This document shows, piece by piece, positions 36,206 to 48,403 of a DNA stretch of 64,000 nt; the stretch's first letter is position 1; the number at the start of each line of letters is the position of its first letter. Location of the stretch: contig NC_134013.1 in NCBI RefSeq assembly GCF_040712315.1, positions 78,498,001-78,562,000 on the forward strand, given 5' to 3'. The translations under genes and the position numbers were made by a program. Source of the DNA: Castanea sativa (taxonomy: Eukaryota > Streptophyta > Magnoliopsida > Fagales > Fagaceae). The notes below the pieces were generated by a model, which was not told the origin of the DNA, made no database searches, and worked only from the letters and a program-made list of their open reading frames with translations.

Positions 36206-37651
36206 CTAAACCGTTCTGAGGTATGTCTTTCGGGCTTTCTTGGATGACCCGACGGTCATGGTGCCCTCTACAATCATCCTTATATCTTCTATGGGTTGCC
36301 TGGGGCGATCATTGTCTCGTTGAGGGGCTTGATTTTGTGGCGGGTCCGTCCTCTCCTTGTTGACGAACCTCTGTAGCCTTCCTTGTCTAATAAGAGCTTC
36401 TATTTGCTGTTTCAAGTCGTAGCAATTAGCAGTGTCATGGCCATGATCTTGATGAAAACAGCAGTATTTGTCCCTTGGTCTCTTGTTGGGATCTCCCTTC
36501 AGTTTGCCAGGAAAGGCCAAAGTTTCTTCATCTTTAATCTGCATTAGTACCTGGTCGATATGAGCGTTTAGGGGAGTGAAGCTTGTGTATCTCCCTGCGG
36601 GTGGTCTATGGCGTCGATCATCCCGTCGTTCTTCAGTTCTAGCCTTCTTTTGCCCCTTATCCGAGCGTGCGTCTTCCTATTTTCCCCTTTTTCTAGGCTT
36701 TTCTTCTCTGGCGAGTAACGCATTTTCTGCGTTCATGTACTTGGTCGCCCTGTAAAATACTTCGGACATAGTCTTTGGGTCGTTCTTATACAAAGAAAAC
36801 AGGAACTTACCCTTCCGCAGCCCATTTGTGAATGCTGCTACAAGTATCTTGTCATTCGCCTCGTCTATTGAAAGGGCCTCCTTGTTAAAGCGAGCTATGT
36901 ATGATCTTAGAGTCTCGTCTTCTCGTTGTCTAATGTTCATTAGACACACGATAGACTTTTTATGCCGGTGACTCCCGATAAAGTGTGACATGAATTACGC
37001 GCCTAATTCCTTGAAGGTGCCGATAGAATTAGGCGTCAGCCTATTGTACCAGTCCCTCGCAGGACCTTTCAACGTGGTGGGAAAAGCCCTACACATGATC
37101 TCATCTGGCACACCTTAAAGATGCATTAGGGTCTTGAAGGATTCCAAGTGATCCAATGGGTCCTTGGATCCGTCGTAATTCTCCATTTTAGGCATGCGAA
37201 ATTTTGGGAGAAGGGGACATGAACTTATGAGCGCTGTGAAAGGTGAATCAGTTCTCTGGACTAGGTCATCCAAGTCGCTGGAGATTCGACCTTTGAGGGT
37301 GTTCATCATCACATCCATCCGCTCCCTCATCTCCTGCATCTCAGCTGCTACGTGTGGTGGTAGGGTGTCCGAGATGGATGGCTGGTTAGTGTCTTGCCGT
37401 TCTAGTCTACTCGGAGCCTTGCTACCTTCCGGCCCTTCCGCAGTTCTCCCATCCGCACTTGCATCTTCCTGGTCTTCCTTCGGTGCGCTAGGGTGCGTAT
37501 TCCTTTGTCGTAGTTGCTCCTCCAGATCATGATTCTGTTTAGTCAAGCACTCAACTGCCGCCGCAAGCGTTTGGACTTGCCTTTCCAAGGCAGTGGTGTG
37601 CGGTTCGTCGCCTTGATTGTTAGTTGTTGCCATCGATCGAGTAAGTACCAT
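36206..37651 (-). pseudogene. Gag region of the Tat element
   Basis: It begins MVLTRSMATTNNQGDEP and contains a coiled-coil-like stretch. The Gag core reads KMENYDGSKDPLDHLESF, then LRSYIARFNKEALSI. A CCHC-like knuckle, CCFHQDHGHDTANC, lies near 36440. Three stops, at about 37115, 36994 and 36677, split the otherwise single frame, and another ends it at 36206. Confidence 0.88.
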
Positions 37652-37711
37652 GCAACTTTTGTCTTAGGGGTAGAGCAAAGGCTGATTACTCTCGAGTACT
37701 GATGTTGAGCG

Positions 37712-37729
37712 TTCCCACAGACGGCGCCA
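37712..37729 (-). promoter_or_regulatory. Primer-binding site of the Tat element
   Basis: Just inside the 5' LTR the minus strand reads TGGCGCCGTCTGTGGGAA, a tRNA-primer complement with the usual TGG start. Which tRNA it pairs with was not determined. Confidence 0.7.
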
Positions 37730-37734
37730 ACTTA

Positions 37735-38413
37735 TGATGAGCTAAAATCCACCAGTTGTCATGTGGTCCTTACTTTACTCGAAACAACACCTGCACAACA
37801 ACAGACAAGACCAACAAAGGGCACCGGTGTGGTGCCGGCCAAAAACCCTTCGAAGGTTAAGTTAGAACTTCTTTTCTTCTTTATAACCATAAAGTGCTAG
37901 AGTTGAAGTGAATTATGCGTACCACGGTTTATGAGGATTTTGGGGTATATATAGTAACATGGATCCGAAATAAGCGCCTTGGTGAGGAAGTACTTTCCTT
38001 CTAGGAGAATAATTTATGGATTTTACGTATCATCTAGATCCCTTTTCCTTATAGGAATCTTCTTGACTAAGGCCAAACGTGTAGCGCAAGAACTTTCCTT
38101 ATATGCACGTACATGGTGGACAAAACAAGCTATGGATGAAGGTTGGGTTATCCCCTTCAGCTTTTACTTTCTAAGGTCGTCAGCCTACGTATGTCTCCGG
38201 TAAGGTCGTCAGCCTACGTGTCTCCAGTAAGGTCGTCAGCTTAGGACCTTCAGCTTTGACTCCGTCAGATTTTCTTCCTTCAGCCCAACGCCGTCAGATA
38301 TGAGGCGGAGCCGCGGACATAAAAAGGGAATGGTTTGGTGATCAGAGCTGACGGGCTTGATACTCCCGTCAGCCACCTTAAGGTATTAGTAACTTATACA
38401 ATTATCCTCATCA
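37735..38413 (-). repeat. 5' LTR of the Tat-lineage element
   Basis: Its 679 bp match the LTR at 27518-28195 apart from about 28-30 differences, mostly transitions. A TATA motif on the minus strand (CTATATATA at about 37946-37954) marks the likely U3/R promoter of the element. Confidence 0.93.
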
Positions 38414-40394
38414 CACGTTTTTATCGTATTATGTCCATTGTACAAATACACAGGACAAAAATTATATGCTTCCTAACTCAGGGATGGACTCAAGTGGGAG
38501 CCCAAAGGGCCCTGACCCAGTTTTTATTTTATTATTTTATTATTTTTATTTTAAACTTATGATATTTTTCATTTTTGTAGTTGCCCTCATCTTTTAAAAC
38601 TTTAAGCCTCCTCCTCCCCAATTGGCCTAGCTAATTTAGTACAATTAGCAACTATCTAACTCAAAAATTTTACAAAAATAATATAAATATTCACAATAGT
38701 AATTGTATTTTAGTACCCAAAAAAAAACTACTTTACCATCAAAGAACTAAAAAATCATGTGTTATTAGAGAAGTTAAAGTTAATTTTTTTGCAATTATAG
38801 TAAACTATTATAAATACTAATTGACTGTAGCAAGTTGTTAAAAATAAAATACAATATTTTATTAAGATTATCTCTCTTCCTTCAATTAAAAAACTAAAAT
38901 TCTAACTCTTCCAGTCTTCCTTATTATTTTAATAAGTTGTTTATATTATTTTACAAGAAGTGGTAAAAAAAAATAACATTTGATGTTGGTTTATTATAAA
39001 GTGAGTAGTAAAAATAGATAAAGTAGCTTTTGAGATGCTAAAAGCTAAAATTTTTAGCACCACTATTGTGAATGCTCTAACTTGAAAAAAATTAAAAATC
39101 CTAACTAGCCTAGTATTAAAAAAAAAAAATTGTTTTTGTTTTTGTTTTGTTGTCTTTGTTGGGAGATGATTGCATTAATGTATTAAGAAATAATAATTTT
39201 GTATATTTATAATTTGTTAATAGCATATGGATATGGGAGTTTTTTTTTTTTTTTAATTATACTCTAACCCTTTCTAACTTAAAATCTAAATCCCTCTCTG
39301 TCCTAACCAGTCAACATTCACAATCAACTTAAAATCCATGAAAACTTTCATGAAATTAAAAAACCATATTTTGACGGTTCATACAGTAAAGACAAGAAAC
39401 AATATTAACAATTTAATGTTAAAGATAAATTATGATACTGATATAGATTGCTCACGTGGTGGTTAACTTTTTGTCAATTATAAAACTCACCATTAACATC
39501 AGCAGATTGGTTTCCCCATCACCAAAAGCGACATGGGCTTATTCAGCCCAAAAAGAAGCGACATGGGCTTGAGTTCTGCCTTTATTCTCGGACGTTTACG
39601 TGAAGACAAAAAAATTATAAGAAGAAACTTGTTTTCTTACACTAATTTTACGCTTTCACACCTGCATAATTTGGCTTATCCTCTCAATCACCATCTTATT
39701 ACGGTGATTCCTATTTCACCCTCATATTTAATAATTTTTTAAAATGCGATTATCTTAGCATATTTATTATTTTGTATTTACTTGTTTGAGTAAAAGCTTT
39801 GTCATTAAATAAAATATTTAAAACTCAAACTCTACTTATATTAAAAATTATTTGATGTTTTACATAATATTATAATAATAAAAAAGAACAATCATTGTAG
39901 AATTTGTTAGTGACCATTTTATGTAAGTGTGTAAAGTAACAGGGGAATGCCACCATTAGGCATAATTGTATTCATCAAAAAAATTAGGCATAATTGTCAA
40001 TTTATATTGGTATACTGGTTTTAATATTAAGGGACACGTGTGCGGCTAATCTCCTTTGAGAACAAAAATATCTACCTCCTACAAATTTGTCTCTCACATC
40101 AACTATGGTAGGTGAGACATACTTTTTTATTTATTTATTTTAATAAGTACAGTTAGAGTTTGTTTCACAAAAATATTTACAACCGTTGAGATTTTAATTA
40201 CAAGCCAATTTTTTTTTTTTTTTTTTATAAATGGTTACAACTTACAAGCCAATTTATTGGTAGATTTTTTTTTTTTTATAAAGAAAAAAGGAAATGAGGT
40301 GTAGTAAGTAGTAACAAGATAAGAGACATAATACTATTTTGTATTTTTGGTTATTTATTTAAAGTACCACTTTAACAAAGAGTAATATATATAA
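38414..40394. other. AT-rich region, one possible truncated hAT end
   Basis: No gene is seen. CTCAGGGATGGACTCAAGTGGG at about 38478-38499 resembles a plant hAT terminus, but no matching other end was found. A short tandem copy of AAGCGACATGGGCTT lies near 39526-39570. Long T and A runs occur at 39119, 39240 and 40210. Confidence 0.35.
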
Positions 40395-41700
40395 GAAGTT
40401 GGTAACTTTTATTAAGACGAAAATAACAACATGACATCATGAGTCACAACATACTTAACCATATAAGGAGTTTCCTCTATCCAAGTTGCACAACCAACAA
40501 CATGCCTAGCATATTGTACTAATAAATGAGTAGAACGATTACCTTGTCAAAGAACATGTGATACCCTTACTCTTCGAAAGTCTTGCAGTTTCAGTCTAAT
40601 CCCCTTAATTAGAGTGCTTATTGTTAATGGTGGTTCACTACTGTAAGTGCACAGCACTTGGCCCCAAGAACAGTTACGGGCTCAGGCCCAATGAGCCTTA
40701 AACAATATGATTTGTAGAGCGTGGGCTTGAAACCCAGGTTAGAAGTGTTTAAGGATTAAATGACAAGCCAAAGATTGCAAACACTCGAAAACAACGGGGA
40801 ATATTGTAAATTAACCTCCTCGGACGTAAGCCAAGAGTTGTTCTTAGATTATCTCTTCCTCTTTTTTCTTTTCCTTTTAGATTACAAAGTAGTCCGTCCC
40901 CATTTTCAGTTCTAGATTGCTCCTTAAATACTCTTCTTTTTGATACTTTGTACACGTGTTGCCCCAATTCCCCCTTAGCCTAGATATTTCTTTTCCCAGT
41001 GCCTTTGAATAGTAACCAGAAGTTTCCCTTCCACTGTTCAGGTGTCACTTCCCCATTAATGCGGCCAGGGTGGTAGGTGCAGGGTCTTTAATGTGGATGT
41101 GGCAGCCTTTATCCTTGGTATTTCTCTAGCATCGATGCTTCTAGGACATTCAAGGGTTCACCCCTTTTACCATTGGTCTTCACCGTGTCATTCCCTAACC
41201 TTTACAATGAAGTCCCAGAATCTCCGATGTCCGTCCAAGGGGAAAAATCATCCTCGGCTGTACCCTCGGATCCTCGGCGTATGGGCCGACCCATAGTACT
41301 AACAAGTTCTAAATCCAGGAGCAGGTCGGCCTTCTTTAGCATGGCCCAAAGGCCCATATACCCATCAGGGTCTTTTTACTCCCCACAACTACATCTAGAT
41401 ACTACATCACAAACAATTTTAGAGTCACTCTAAAAAATAACATCTCGAACGCTCTTGTCCTAAGCAAATAAAATGCTCTCCTCTAGTGCCTTTGTCTCAG
41501 CCTTGAGCGACCCCAAAGGTACTAGAAGTGCCTTGCTAAGAGCTGCTTCGACTTGTCTATCATAGTCTCAAATGATAGCTCTTACTTTGATAGAACTGGT
41601 GCTTTCAGAGATTGCAACATCAATATTAATTTTGTACCATAGGTCACTTGAGGACTTTCAACTTACCTCTTTCTTAAATTTGGTCTGAGTAATGTTATTA
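40395..41700 (-). mobile_element. Old LINE 3' remnant (RNase H region), split by a solo LTR
   Basis: On the minus strand, right of the solo LTR, are WYKINIDVAI, VEAALSKALLVPLGSLKAET and SDSKIVCDVVSRC. Left of it the frame goes on with EPPLTISTLIKGIRLKLQ and WIEETPYMVK. These are parts of the RNase H-like C terminus of a plant LINE. Reading resumes across the inserted LTR, which supports the call. Confidence 0.7.
40642..41387. mobile_element. Solo LTR with 5-bp target duplication
   Basis: The 746-bp sequence starts TGTAAGTGCACAG and ends CTCCCCACA (TG...CA). The flanks are ACTAC at 40637-40641 and ACTAC at 41388-41392, a perfect 5-bp duplication. There is no internal region, so it is a solo LTR made by LTR-LTR recombination. 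It is rich in CCTCGG-type words. Family (Gypsy or Copia) and orientation are not determined. Confidence 0.85.
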
Positions 41701-42232
41701 TACACATTCTATTACACATTTAAACACAAATAAAAATGCAAGTCATAATTTTAATTACTTTTTCGATGTACATGTGGAATAACTTTTATCCTTTAACAAA
41801 ACCAAAATATTAGTGGGGCTGTCGAGAAAAGAAAACGGTGGAACTGTGGGAGATAGTGAGATATTAGGGAGCCAGATTTCAGTAGTCGTACCCTTGGCGA
41901 AGATTGATTGGTGTGAGTGAATGAATCTAGATTGCGATGATACCGTTGACTGTATTGATAATATTCATCGTATTTAAGAGAGAAGTTATCTTTTCGTACA
42001 CCCACTTTGGAGACATCAAATTTTTTTAAAGTTTCCCTTTTACCACCTTTTGATGTTGTCTAATTCAATTTTGACAGCGAAAAGAAATGGAGGTCTATAT
42101 GACATGAAGAGAATTTGACATTTTATCTAGAATGAGGAATCTAGAACAGTGGTTATTTGGAACAAATGATGATTCCCCTGGCTCCAATTTTTCATCAGAT
42201 GGGTACCATTTCTACAAAATGGCACATTTGTG
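41701..42232. other. Intergenic, no gene seen
   Basis: No coding signal or element ends are visible. Confidence 0.35.
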
Positions 42233-42856
42233 CAAGTCTTTTATCTGAATTTTGCAAAAAATAAAGTTTATTTGTGATATAGATACTGTTCAAACTTATT
42301 TAGAAAAATGAGGAGAGAAGTTAATTTCGATGCCGAAATTCTGAGAAAAAATAGGAGAGAAGAGAGAGAAATTATGTGAAGGATGGGAGAGAAAAAAAAA
42401 AATTTCGGCAATGATATTGCCAAAATTAGAAGATTAAAAAAAAGAAAAAAAAAGAAAACTAAATTGTGGCAAGAGTAATGCTACAACCACACACTATTTT
42501 ACCATATTTTTTACAAACTGTTGTTATGACCAATTTTTTACTGGTTCTCATTAGTATCTACCAACAACATCGCTTTTTTATTTACCAATAATCACTCATT
42601 GCATCAACAGTTTATGAAAGTTTATGTAAAAAAGTTTGTAACTCTAGCATTTTGCCAAAAGTGAATGATTTAAAAAAAAAAAAAAAACTCAATTGTGGCA
42701 ATTAAATTGCCGAAATTAAAGGAGTAAAAAAACAAAACAAAAAAAACCTTGATTGTGGTAAGATTAATGCAGCCACACTTTTGGAGGACTAAAAGTGTGT
42801 ATCTCTGTCATTTTACTCCAAAAAGTGTGGTTGCATTAATCTTACCACAATCAAGG

Positions 42857-42887
<31 letters not shown>

Positions 42888-43304
42888 TTCACTTTTGGAA
42901 AAATGTCAGAGTTACAAACTTTTTTAAAAAACTTTCATAAACTGTTGATGTGATAAGTGATTATTAGTAAATAAAAAAGTGATGTTGTTGGTAGGCACTA
43001 ATGAGAACAAGTAAAAAATTGGTCATACCAACAGTTTGTAAAAAATATGGTAAAATAGCGTGTGGCCGTAGTATTACTCTTTCCACAATTTAGTTTTTTT
43101 TTTTCTTTTTTTTTAATCTTCCAATTCCTTTTTCTCTCTCTCCATCCGTCACATCATTTCTCTCTCCTCTCTCCTACTTTCTCTTAGAATTTCGGCATTG
43201 GTGTTGCCGAAATTCACTTCTCTCCTCATTTTCCCAAATAAGTTTGAACAGTACCTATATCACAAATAAACTTTATTTTTTGCAATATTCAGCCAAAAGA
43301 CTCC
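42233..43304. repeat. 1.07-kb inverted repeat (foldback structure)
   Basis: The left arm (about 42233-42790) and right arm (about 42810-43304) are reverse complements over most of their length. Shared landmarks include TAAAGTTTATTTGTGATATA at the outer ends, TTTCGGCAATG/CATTGCCGAAA-type blocks, TTTTTTACAAACTGTTG, and ACCTTGATTGTGGTAAGATT near the centre. The left arm has about 60 extra bases near the centre. Each arm seems to contain a smaller MITE-like unit. No gene is present. Confidence 0.85.
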
Positions 43305-43988
43305 ATTTGTGCTCTATCATCACATTTCTTTGTTTAAAAAAAAAAATGAATTCTACTATCTAAATCAACCCTCCAAAGCAGTCCATAATCTAGGAATAAG
43401 GTGGATAGGAATTTGAAAAATATGTAATTTTGTTGGACATTTGAGCTGGGCCTCATCTGTAATGCAATTAAAAACATTCACATTAGGTTGTGCAAACTTT
43501 TTTGTTTATTTTAGTATAAAAATCTATATATTTTTAAAAAAATTTACATACTTACTTCTTAAAACACCTCAGATTATCTATTTTGCATTATATATTTTAC
43601 TAAAATATAATTTTTTTATTTTTTTATTATTTCTCTTTCTTCGTACACAACAATCATCATCTATTATCTTTCTTTATTTTCGGGATACATAAAGAAAGAG
43701 TAAAAAATTAAATGCAAAATGAATAGTGTATAATGTAAATTTATTCGGTAACTATATCAAACTCGTAAATTTATATGACTGTACGCTGATTGGTGTAGGT
43801 CATTTTTAATTTAGGCAAAATTGTGTAAATTTTACACATGTTTTCCTATTATACACCCACTTATATGAATACTCTAGCTTAATCTTATAATTTTGCTCAA
43901 AAGATAAAAAGCTTAACCTTATTAATCAACAGATGGGTAATCATTTCTTCCAGAAAATGGCACATTCATGTGTTTTCTAAGGTCCTTT
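43305..43988. other. AT-rich spacer
   Basis: No gene or element is seen. Confidence 0.35.
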
Positions 43989-43996
43989 TGTAGTGG

Positions 43997-45002
43997 CAGG
44001 GATGAAACCAAAATTTGAACCGAGGGGGGGAGGGGACATAACCAAAAATTAGTTTCGCAAGTAGTGATTTTAGTTAACCAAAAAACGCATACACATCATA
44101 ATATCATATTTGTGGATGTATTTTAATATTAATTTTTAGGAATTTATCCTATGTAATGATTCAAATTATTTCTTGACTTGCAAAGTTAGGAATCTTTAAC
44201 CTATATAAAAATTAATATTTTTTTATTTTTCTTTCCGATATTTATTTCTTTAGTTTAAAATTTTAAATTAAAAAAAAAAAAAAACCCACAAGCCACAACA
44301 ATATTATTATTAGTAATTTATTAACACAATAAAGTTACAAAAAAAATTAATGGATATAAGGTAGTATATTACTACTACATTCATTTTAAGATAACTTTAT
44401 GAATATAAGGTAGTATATACTATATGATCAGACCCAAAAAAAAAAAAAAAAACAATTACGTGCAAGTGGCTTTATGTTGGCCACAAGAACCACAATGAGT
44501 CGTAGCCATCTTTGCCACAATCTCCAAGGTGCCTTTGTCAATCATCATTTTGCAAAATAGAGAGAAGGCATGCACTGAAGTCTGAAGGTTGTGAAGTTAG
44601 GAAAAAAAAAAAAAAAGAAGAAGAAGAAGAAGAAGAAGAAGAAAGCAGCAGAGATGCAGCCGGCCAGAGAAGAAATATCTTCTTGTTATTTTTTTTTCTT
44701 TCTATGCTAGATTTGTGATTGTCTAAAGGGTTTTCTAATTATCCAAGTTTATGAACTGTTTTGTTGGTTTGTCTAATGGATTTTCTTGATATTTTTGGGG
44801 CAACACAGCAAAGGGATGGTTTGATTAAAACAATGTGAGAAATTTCATGGGTCAAGTTGTAAAAATATTTGGGGTGGGGGGCAAGTATATACAGTTTAGG
44901 GTCAAAAATTAGAATTTTTGTATAGCCTATGTATACTACTAGTTCATTTTTCAAAATCTGAGTGGGGCCATGGCCCCCAGCCCAAGTGTAGTTCTGTCTC
45001 TG
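43997..45002. mobile_element. Non-autonomous hAT element with perfect 8-bp target duplication
   Basis: The ends are CAGGGATGAAACC on the left and the complement of CAGAGACAGAACTACA on the right. TGTAGTGG is present on both sides (43989-43996 and 45003-45010). The subterminal regions are G-rich (GAGGGGGGAGGGG; GGGGTGGGGGG). An (AAG)n run lies at about 44612-44643. There is no transposase. Confidence 0.85.
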
Positions 45003-45010
45003 TGTAGTGG

Positions 45011-46434
45011 TACTTTGGGTTAAGTAATGTGTTTAAATTTAGTAAGAGAGTGTAATTAAAATGTATGTGTGTGTAGCAATTAGTTGTTTCTATAATAAAA
45101 AAAGAAGAAGGTTTTTTCATAACATTTTTAAATGAATTATTTGTTGATGTCCTTAACATATGTTTATTTTTCTCTCATACCTATAAACCTATCTATATCA
45201 AAGTAAACTCAATATAGTAAAATAAACTTCAAATATAAATTTTAAAAAAAAGTGCATGATATGGTATGATTTGAACCTATGGAACTGTTCCATGATAATT
45301 AATCTAATTGTTAAGTTAAAAAATCAATTAGCTTTTAGTGTATGTAAAATTTGAACCATCAAATATACTTTATTCCTTAAGTTAATTGAGACTTACGTTT
45401 TAGATTCATCTATTCAACCTACATTGATTCAATCATGTTAGGTTTCCAATTTTTAAAGCCTAGCGAAACTAAAAATTGATCTAGTCACATTAGCTTTCCA
45501 ATTTTTAAAGCCTAACTAAACCACCTAGTTATAAATAACCAGCCCAAATGCCATTTTTTTGTTTGTTTATTAATGACTAAAAATTATCAACAAGGAAAAA
45601 GGAGGACAACAAATAAACTAAAATTTTGGGAATTTAAGACCATCTCTAACTGAAAGCCCAAGGGAAAAATCTAGGATATAGGAGGTAGAGATATTTCCCA
45701 CACACTCACTGAAAATCGTCAATTTAATGATATTATGGGTAACAAATTTAGCTTTCCTAAATGTGTGATTTACATACCAATTAGTGTATGAATTTGAGAT
45801 TAGTGTGGTTATATCAATGATATCTTCTATAAACTAATGACAAGTAGTCGGTACTTGCTAAATCAAGAGAACGGTATTTAGTGTGTCACCCTCATAAGTA
45901 ACAAACTTGAACTACTTTAGCTGCTTTGGATGTAGCCAATAGTGCTGCTCTTGCTTCCACTATTAAGGGGGATCATAGTTGTTTGTCAACTCTATTTATG
46001 CAAAAATCAACTCTCCTGTATGATTTATTTCTTTTGTTGTTACACATGCATTATCTTTACTGATGGCTGCACCAAAATTTACTTTCACAAAAGGTGGGAT
46101 AAGAGGCCTCAAGAGTTACTTGTTGCTACGTGACCTACAAATTTTCAAGACATTATATGATCTGAGTAAATCTTATTAACTTGTCAATTAAAAGAAAAGG
46201 ATCAAATACTTCTCTTTCGGTTTGTCTAATTATGCGGTTTTCCATCATCCATGTTGTATAACAACGGTAATTTTAAGTTTTGACTTGCTTTCTTGCAATT
46301 GCTGCTATTTGTGTTTTGTCATCATCAAAGCAAGTAATGCCATAGACACAATTTCATTCGCAACAAATTGCTAAAAGTGGTTGATTGTAAATGTTGAACA
46401 CAATTGATACTCATGGACACAATTAATAGGGGTA
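45011..46434. other. AT-rich region with a faint LINE RNase H scrap
   Basis: On the minus strand near 45890-46090 the words VNFGAAISKDNACVTTKEIN and GELIFA resemble the start of a LINE RNase H-like domain, but the rest is too decayed. No other feature is visible. Confidence 0.3.
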
Positions 46435-47313
46435 CAGTTTTTTTTTTTTTTTTTTTTGAGAAAGAAGACTTCAATTTTTATTAAAAAATAGGTAAATTTG
46501 CCTTATAAGCAACTAAAGTGTGCAATGGGACATCTTCCATCCACACAGAATAATCAGTGATATAATGTGTATGCCCAGCTAGGTTGTAAGCTACTGTATT
46601 ACTTTCCCCTACGAATATGAGAAAAACTAATACATTGAAAAGATTTAGCAATAACTTTTATATCTTGGATCAGAAGACCAGATGAAGCTAAAGATAGTGA
46701 ATCCTCCATCAATGAGTTCATAAGTATTTCACAGTCTCCTTCGACAATGATCGAATCTAGCCCCAATTCTAAAGCAAATTCCATGGCTTGTGCTACTGCC
46801 ATAGTTTCAGTCTCCAACACAATAAGAGGAAGAGAATGGAATGAGACAGTGAGGCCATGACCAAATCTTTGCTGTCACGAATGATTACTCCTATTCCAGC
46901 TTTGTCCAACGTGTTAAACAAAGCCCCATCAAAATTAATTTTGTAAATACCATCTTGTGGGGATGTCCACCTCACTCTCAACTTGACTGCTTGTGGCTGG
47001 ACTGGAGGTTGGGCTGCCCAAAACTCCTGAAGACCATCTTTGGCTCGCTGAAACACCTAAATCCTGATCAAGTGGAAAGCCCGACAGTGAGAAGGTGGCC
47101 TTGTTGCGCCTAAACCATATAGTCCACATTATCATCACAAACATCTTTGAGTTGTAACCTAATCCAAACACTATGGACAGCAGGTGAGCAAAGTATGAAT
47201 GGGTTGAAGCTTGTCTAAATTGCTATTGAGGATTTGCATCCCAGACTTGTGATAGGCTCGAACAGGTCCATAGTGCATGCAAAACATCCTCGACTTGATT
47301 AGTGCAGAGATAG

Positions 47314-48044
47314 TGTAACGACCCAAGGAAAAGTGTTAGCCACATCTGCGTTATACCTCAAAAGGACTAGTCACAATTAAGGCTCATTGTAGTTGTTAAT
47401 AAAGCTTAAATCTACCCAGTAAATACCCAATGTGGGACTCATTACACACCCACACACATCACACAATCAATCAAACTGGGGTATCACAATCTCTCCCACT
47501 TAAATCCTTAACGTCCTCGTTAGGGCCCATTTTGTAGGGTAGTGTCTCTGAGCCCACACGGGGTTATCGGGCCGGCTCTGATACCATATGTAACGACCCA
47601 AGGAAAAGCGCTAGCCACATCTGCGCTACCTCAAAATGACTAGTCACAAACTCACAATTGAGGTTTCTTGTAGTTGTTAATAAAGCCCAGATCTACACAA
47701 TAAATACCCTATGTGTGACTCATTACACACCCACACACATCACACAATCAATCAAATTGGAGCATTACAATCTCCCCCACTTAAATCTCTAACGTCCACG
47801 TTAGGGCCCACTTTGTGGTGTAGTGTCTTCAAGCCCACATAGGGTTACTGAGCCGGCTCTGATACCATATGTAACGACCCAAAGAAAAGCGTTAGTCACA
47901 TCTGCGCTATACCTCAAAAGGATTAGTCGCAATTAATGCTCATTGTAGTTGTTAATAAAGTCCAGATCTACTCAGTAAATACCTGATGTGGGACTCATCA
48001 CACATCCACACACATCACACAATCAATCAAATTGGGGCATCACA
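47314..48044 (-). mobile_element. TRIM retrotransposon with three LTRs
   Basis: Three LTR copies lie at 47314-47488, 47589-47769 and 47870-48044 (175-181 bp), separated by two internal regions of exactly 100 bp (47489-47588 and 47770-47869). On the minus strand each LTR starts TGTGATG or TGTAATG-like and ends GGGTCGTTACA. Each internal region starts with TGGTATCAGAGCCGGC, a primer-binding site complementary to initiator Met tRNA, and ends with a purine-rich AAGTGGGGGAGA-type tract. The flanking pentamers GATAG and GAGAG (plus strand) are likely the target duplication with one change. There is no coding capacity, as expected for a TRIM. Confidence 0.88.
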
Positions 48045-48403
48045 GAGAGCATGTTGAATCACTGATAACACATCGTCTCACTAGGTTCACTTCTGTTGGC
48101 AGTGCATTGTGGCGTGCTCTCCATAAAAAATTCTTTATTTTGTTTGGCAAGGATAAGATCCAAATCTATTTCCTTGGTGGCTTGGGCTGAATGGGTGGAC
48201 TGTAGGCTGTTGAAGGTGAGCATCGTGACTCGGATTTAAGGAAAATATATCTGGACTTGACGGAATATTGTTAGATTGCACGTAGGGCCAAAATTGAACA
48301 TCCTCGACGTGTCCACAGCTTAAAGGAATTTTTTTAACCACATCTGCTTCAATGGGACTAAGGGTAGAAGCTAAAGAATAAGAATCCCAAGTACGTGAAA
48401 AAG

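Larger units (their letters stand above)
27518..38413 (-). mobile_element. Decayed Ty3/Gypsy LTR retrotransposon, Tat lineage
   Basis: The element is about 10.9 kb and reads on the minus strand: 5' LTR (38413-37735), primer-binding site, gag, protease, reverse transcriptase, RNase H, a second RNase H-like domain, integrase, a 3' untranslated region with a tandem array, an antisense accessory gene, a purine-rich tract (near 28196-28212) and the 3' LTR (28195-27518). The two RNase H segments and the extra antisense gene fit the Tat lineage. The flanks CATGT (left) and CACGT (right) look like a 5-bp duplication with one change, if one extra TGA was gained at the left tip. The LTRs differ at about 28-30 of 678 sites by eye, so the insertion is not recent. 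Many stop codons and frameshifts make it inactive by itself. Confidence 0.9.

Noticed and set aside
41093..41433. Plus-strand frames with Ser/Pro-rich translation inside the solo LTR
   Set aside because: They lie wholly within or across the LTR edge and show no protein family features.
47314..48044. Cassandra-type TRIM (5S rRNA-bearing LTR)
   Set aside because: The LTRs have the right size and primer site, but I could not see a 5S rRNA promoter region in them, so only TRIM is called.
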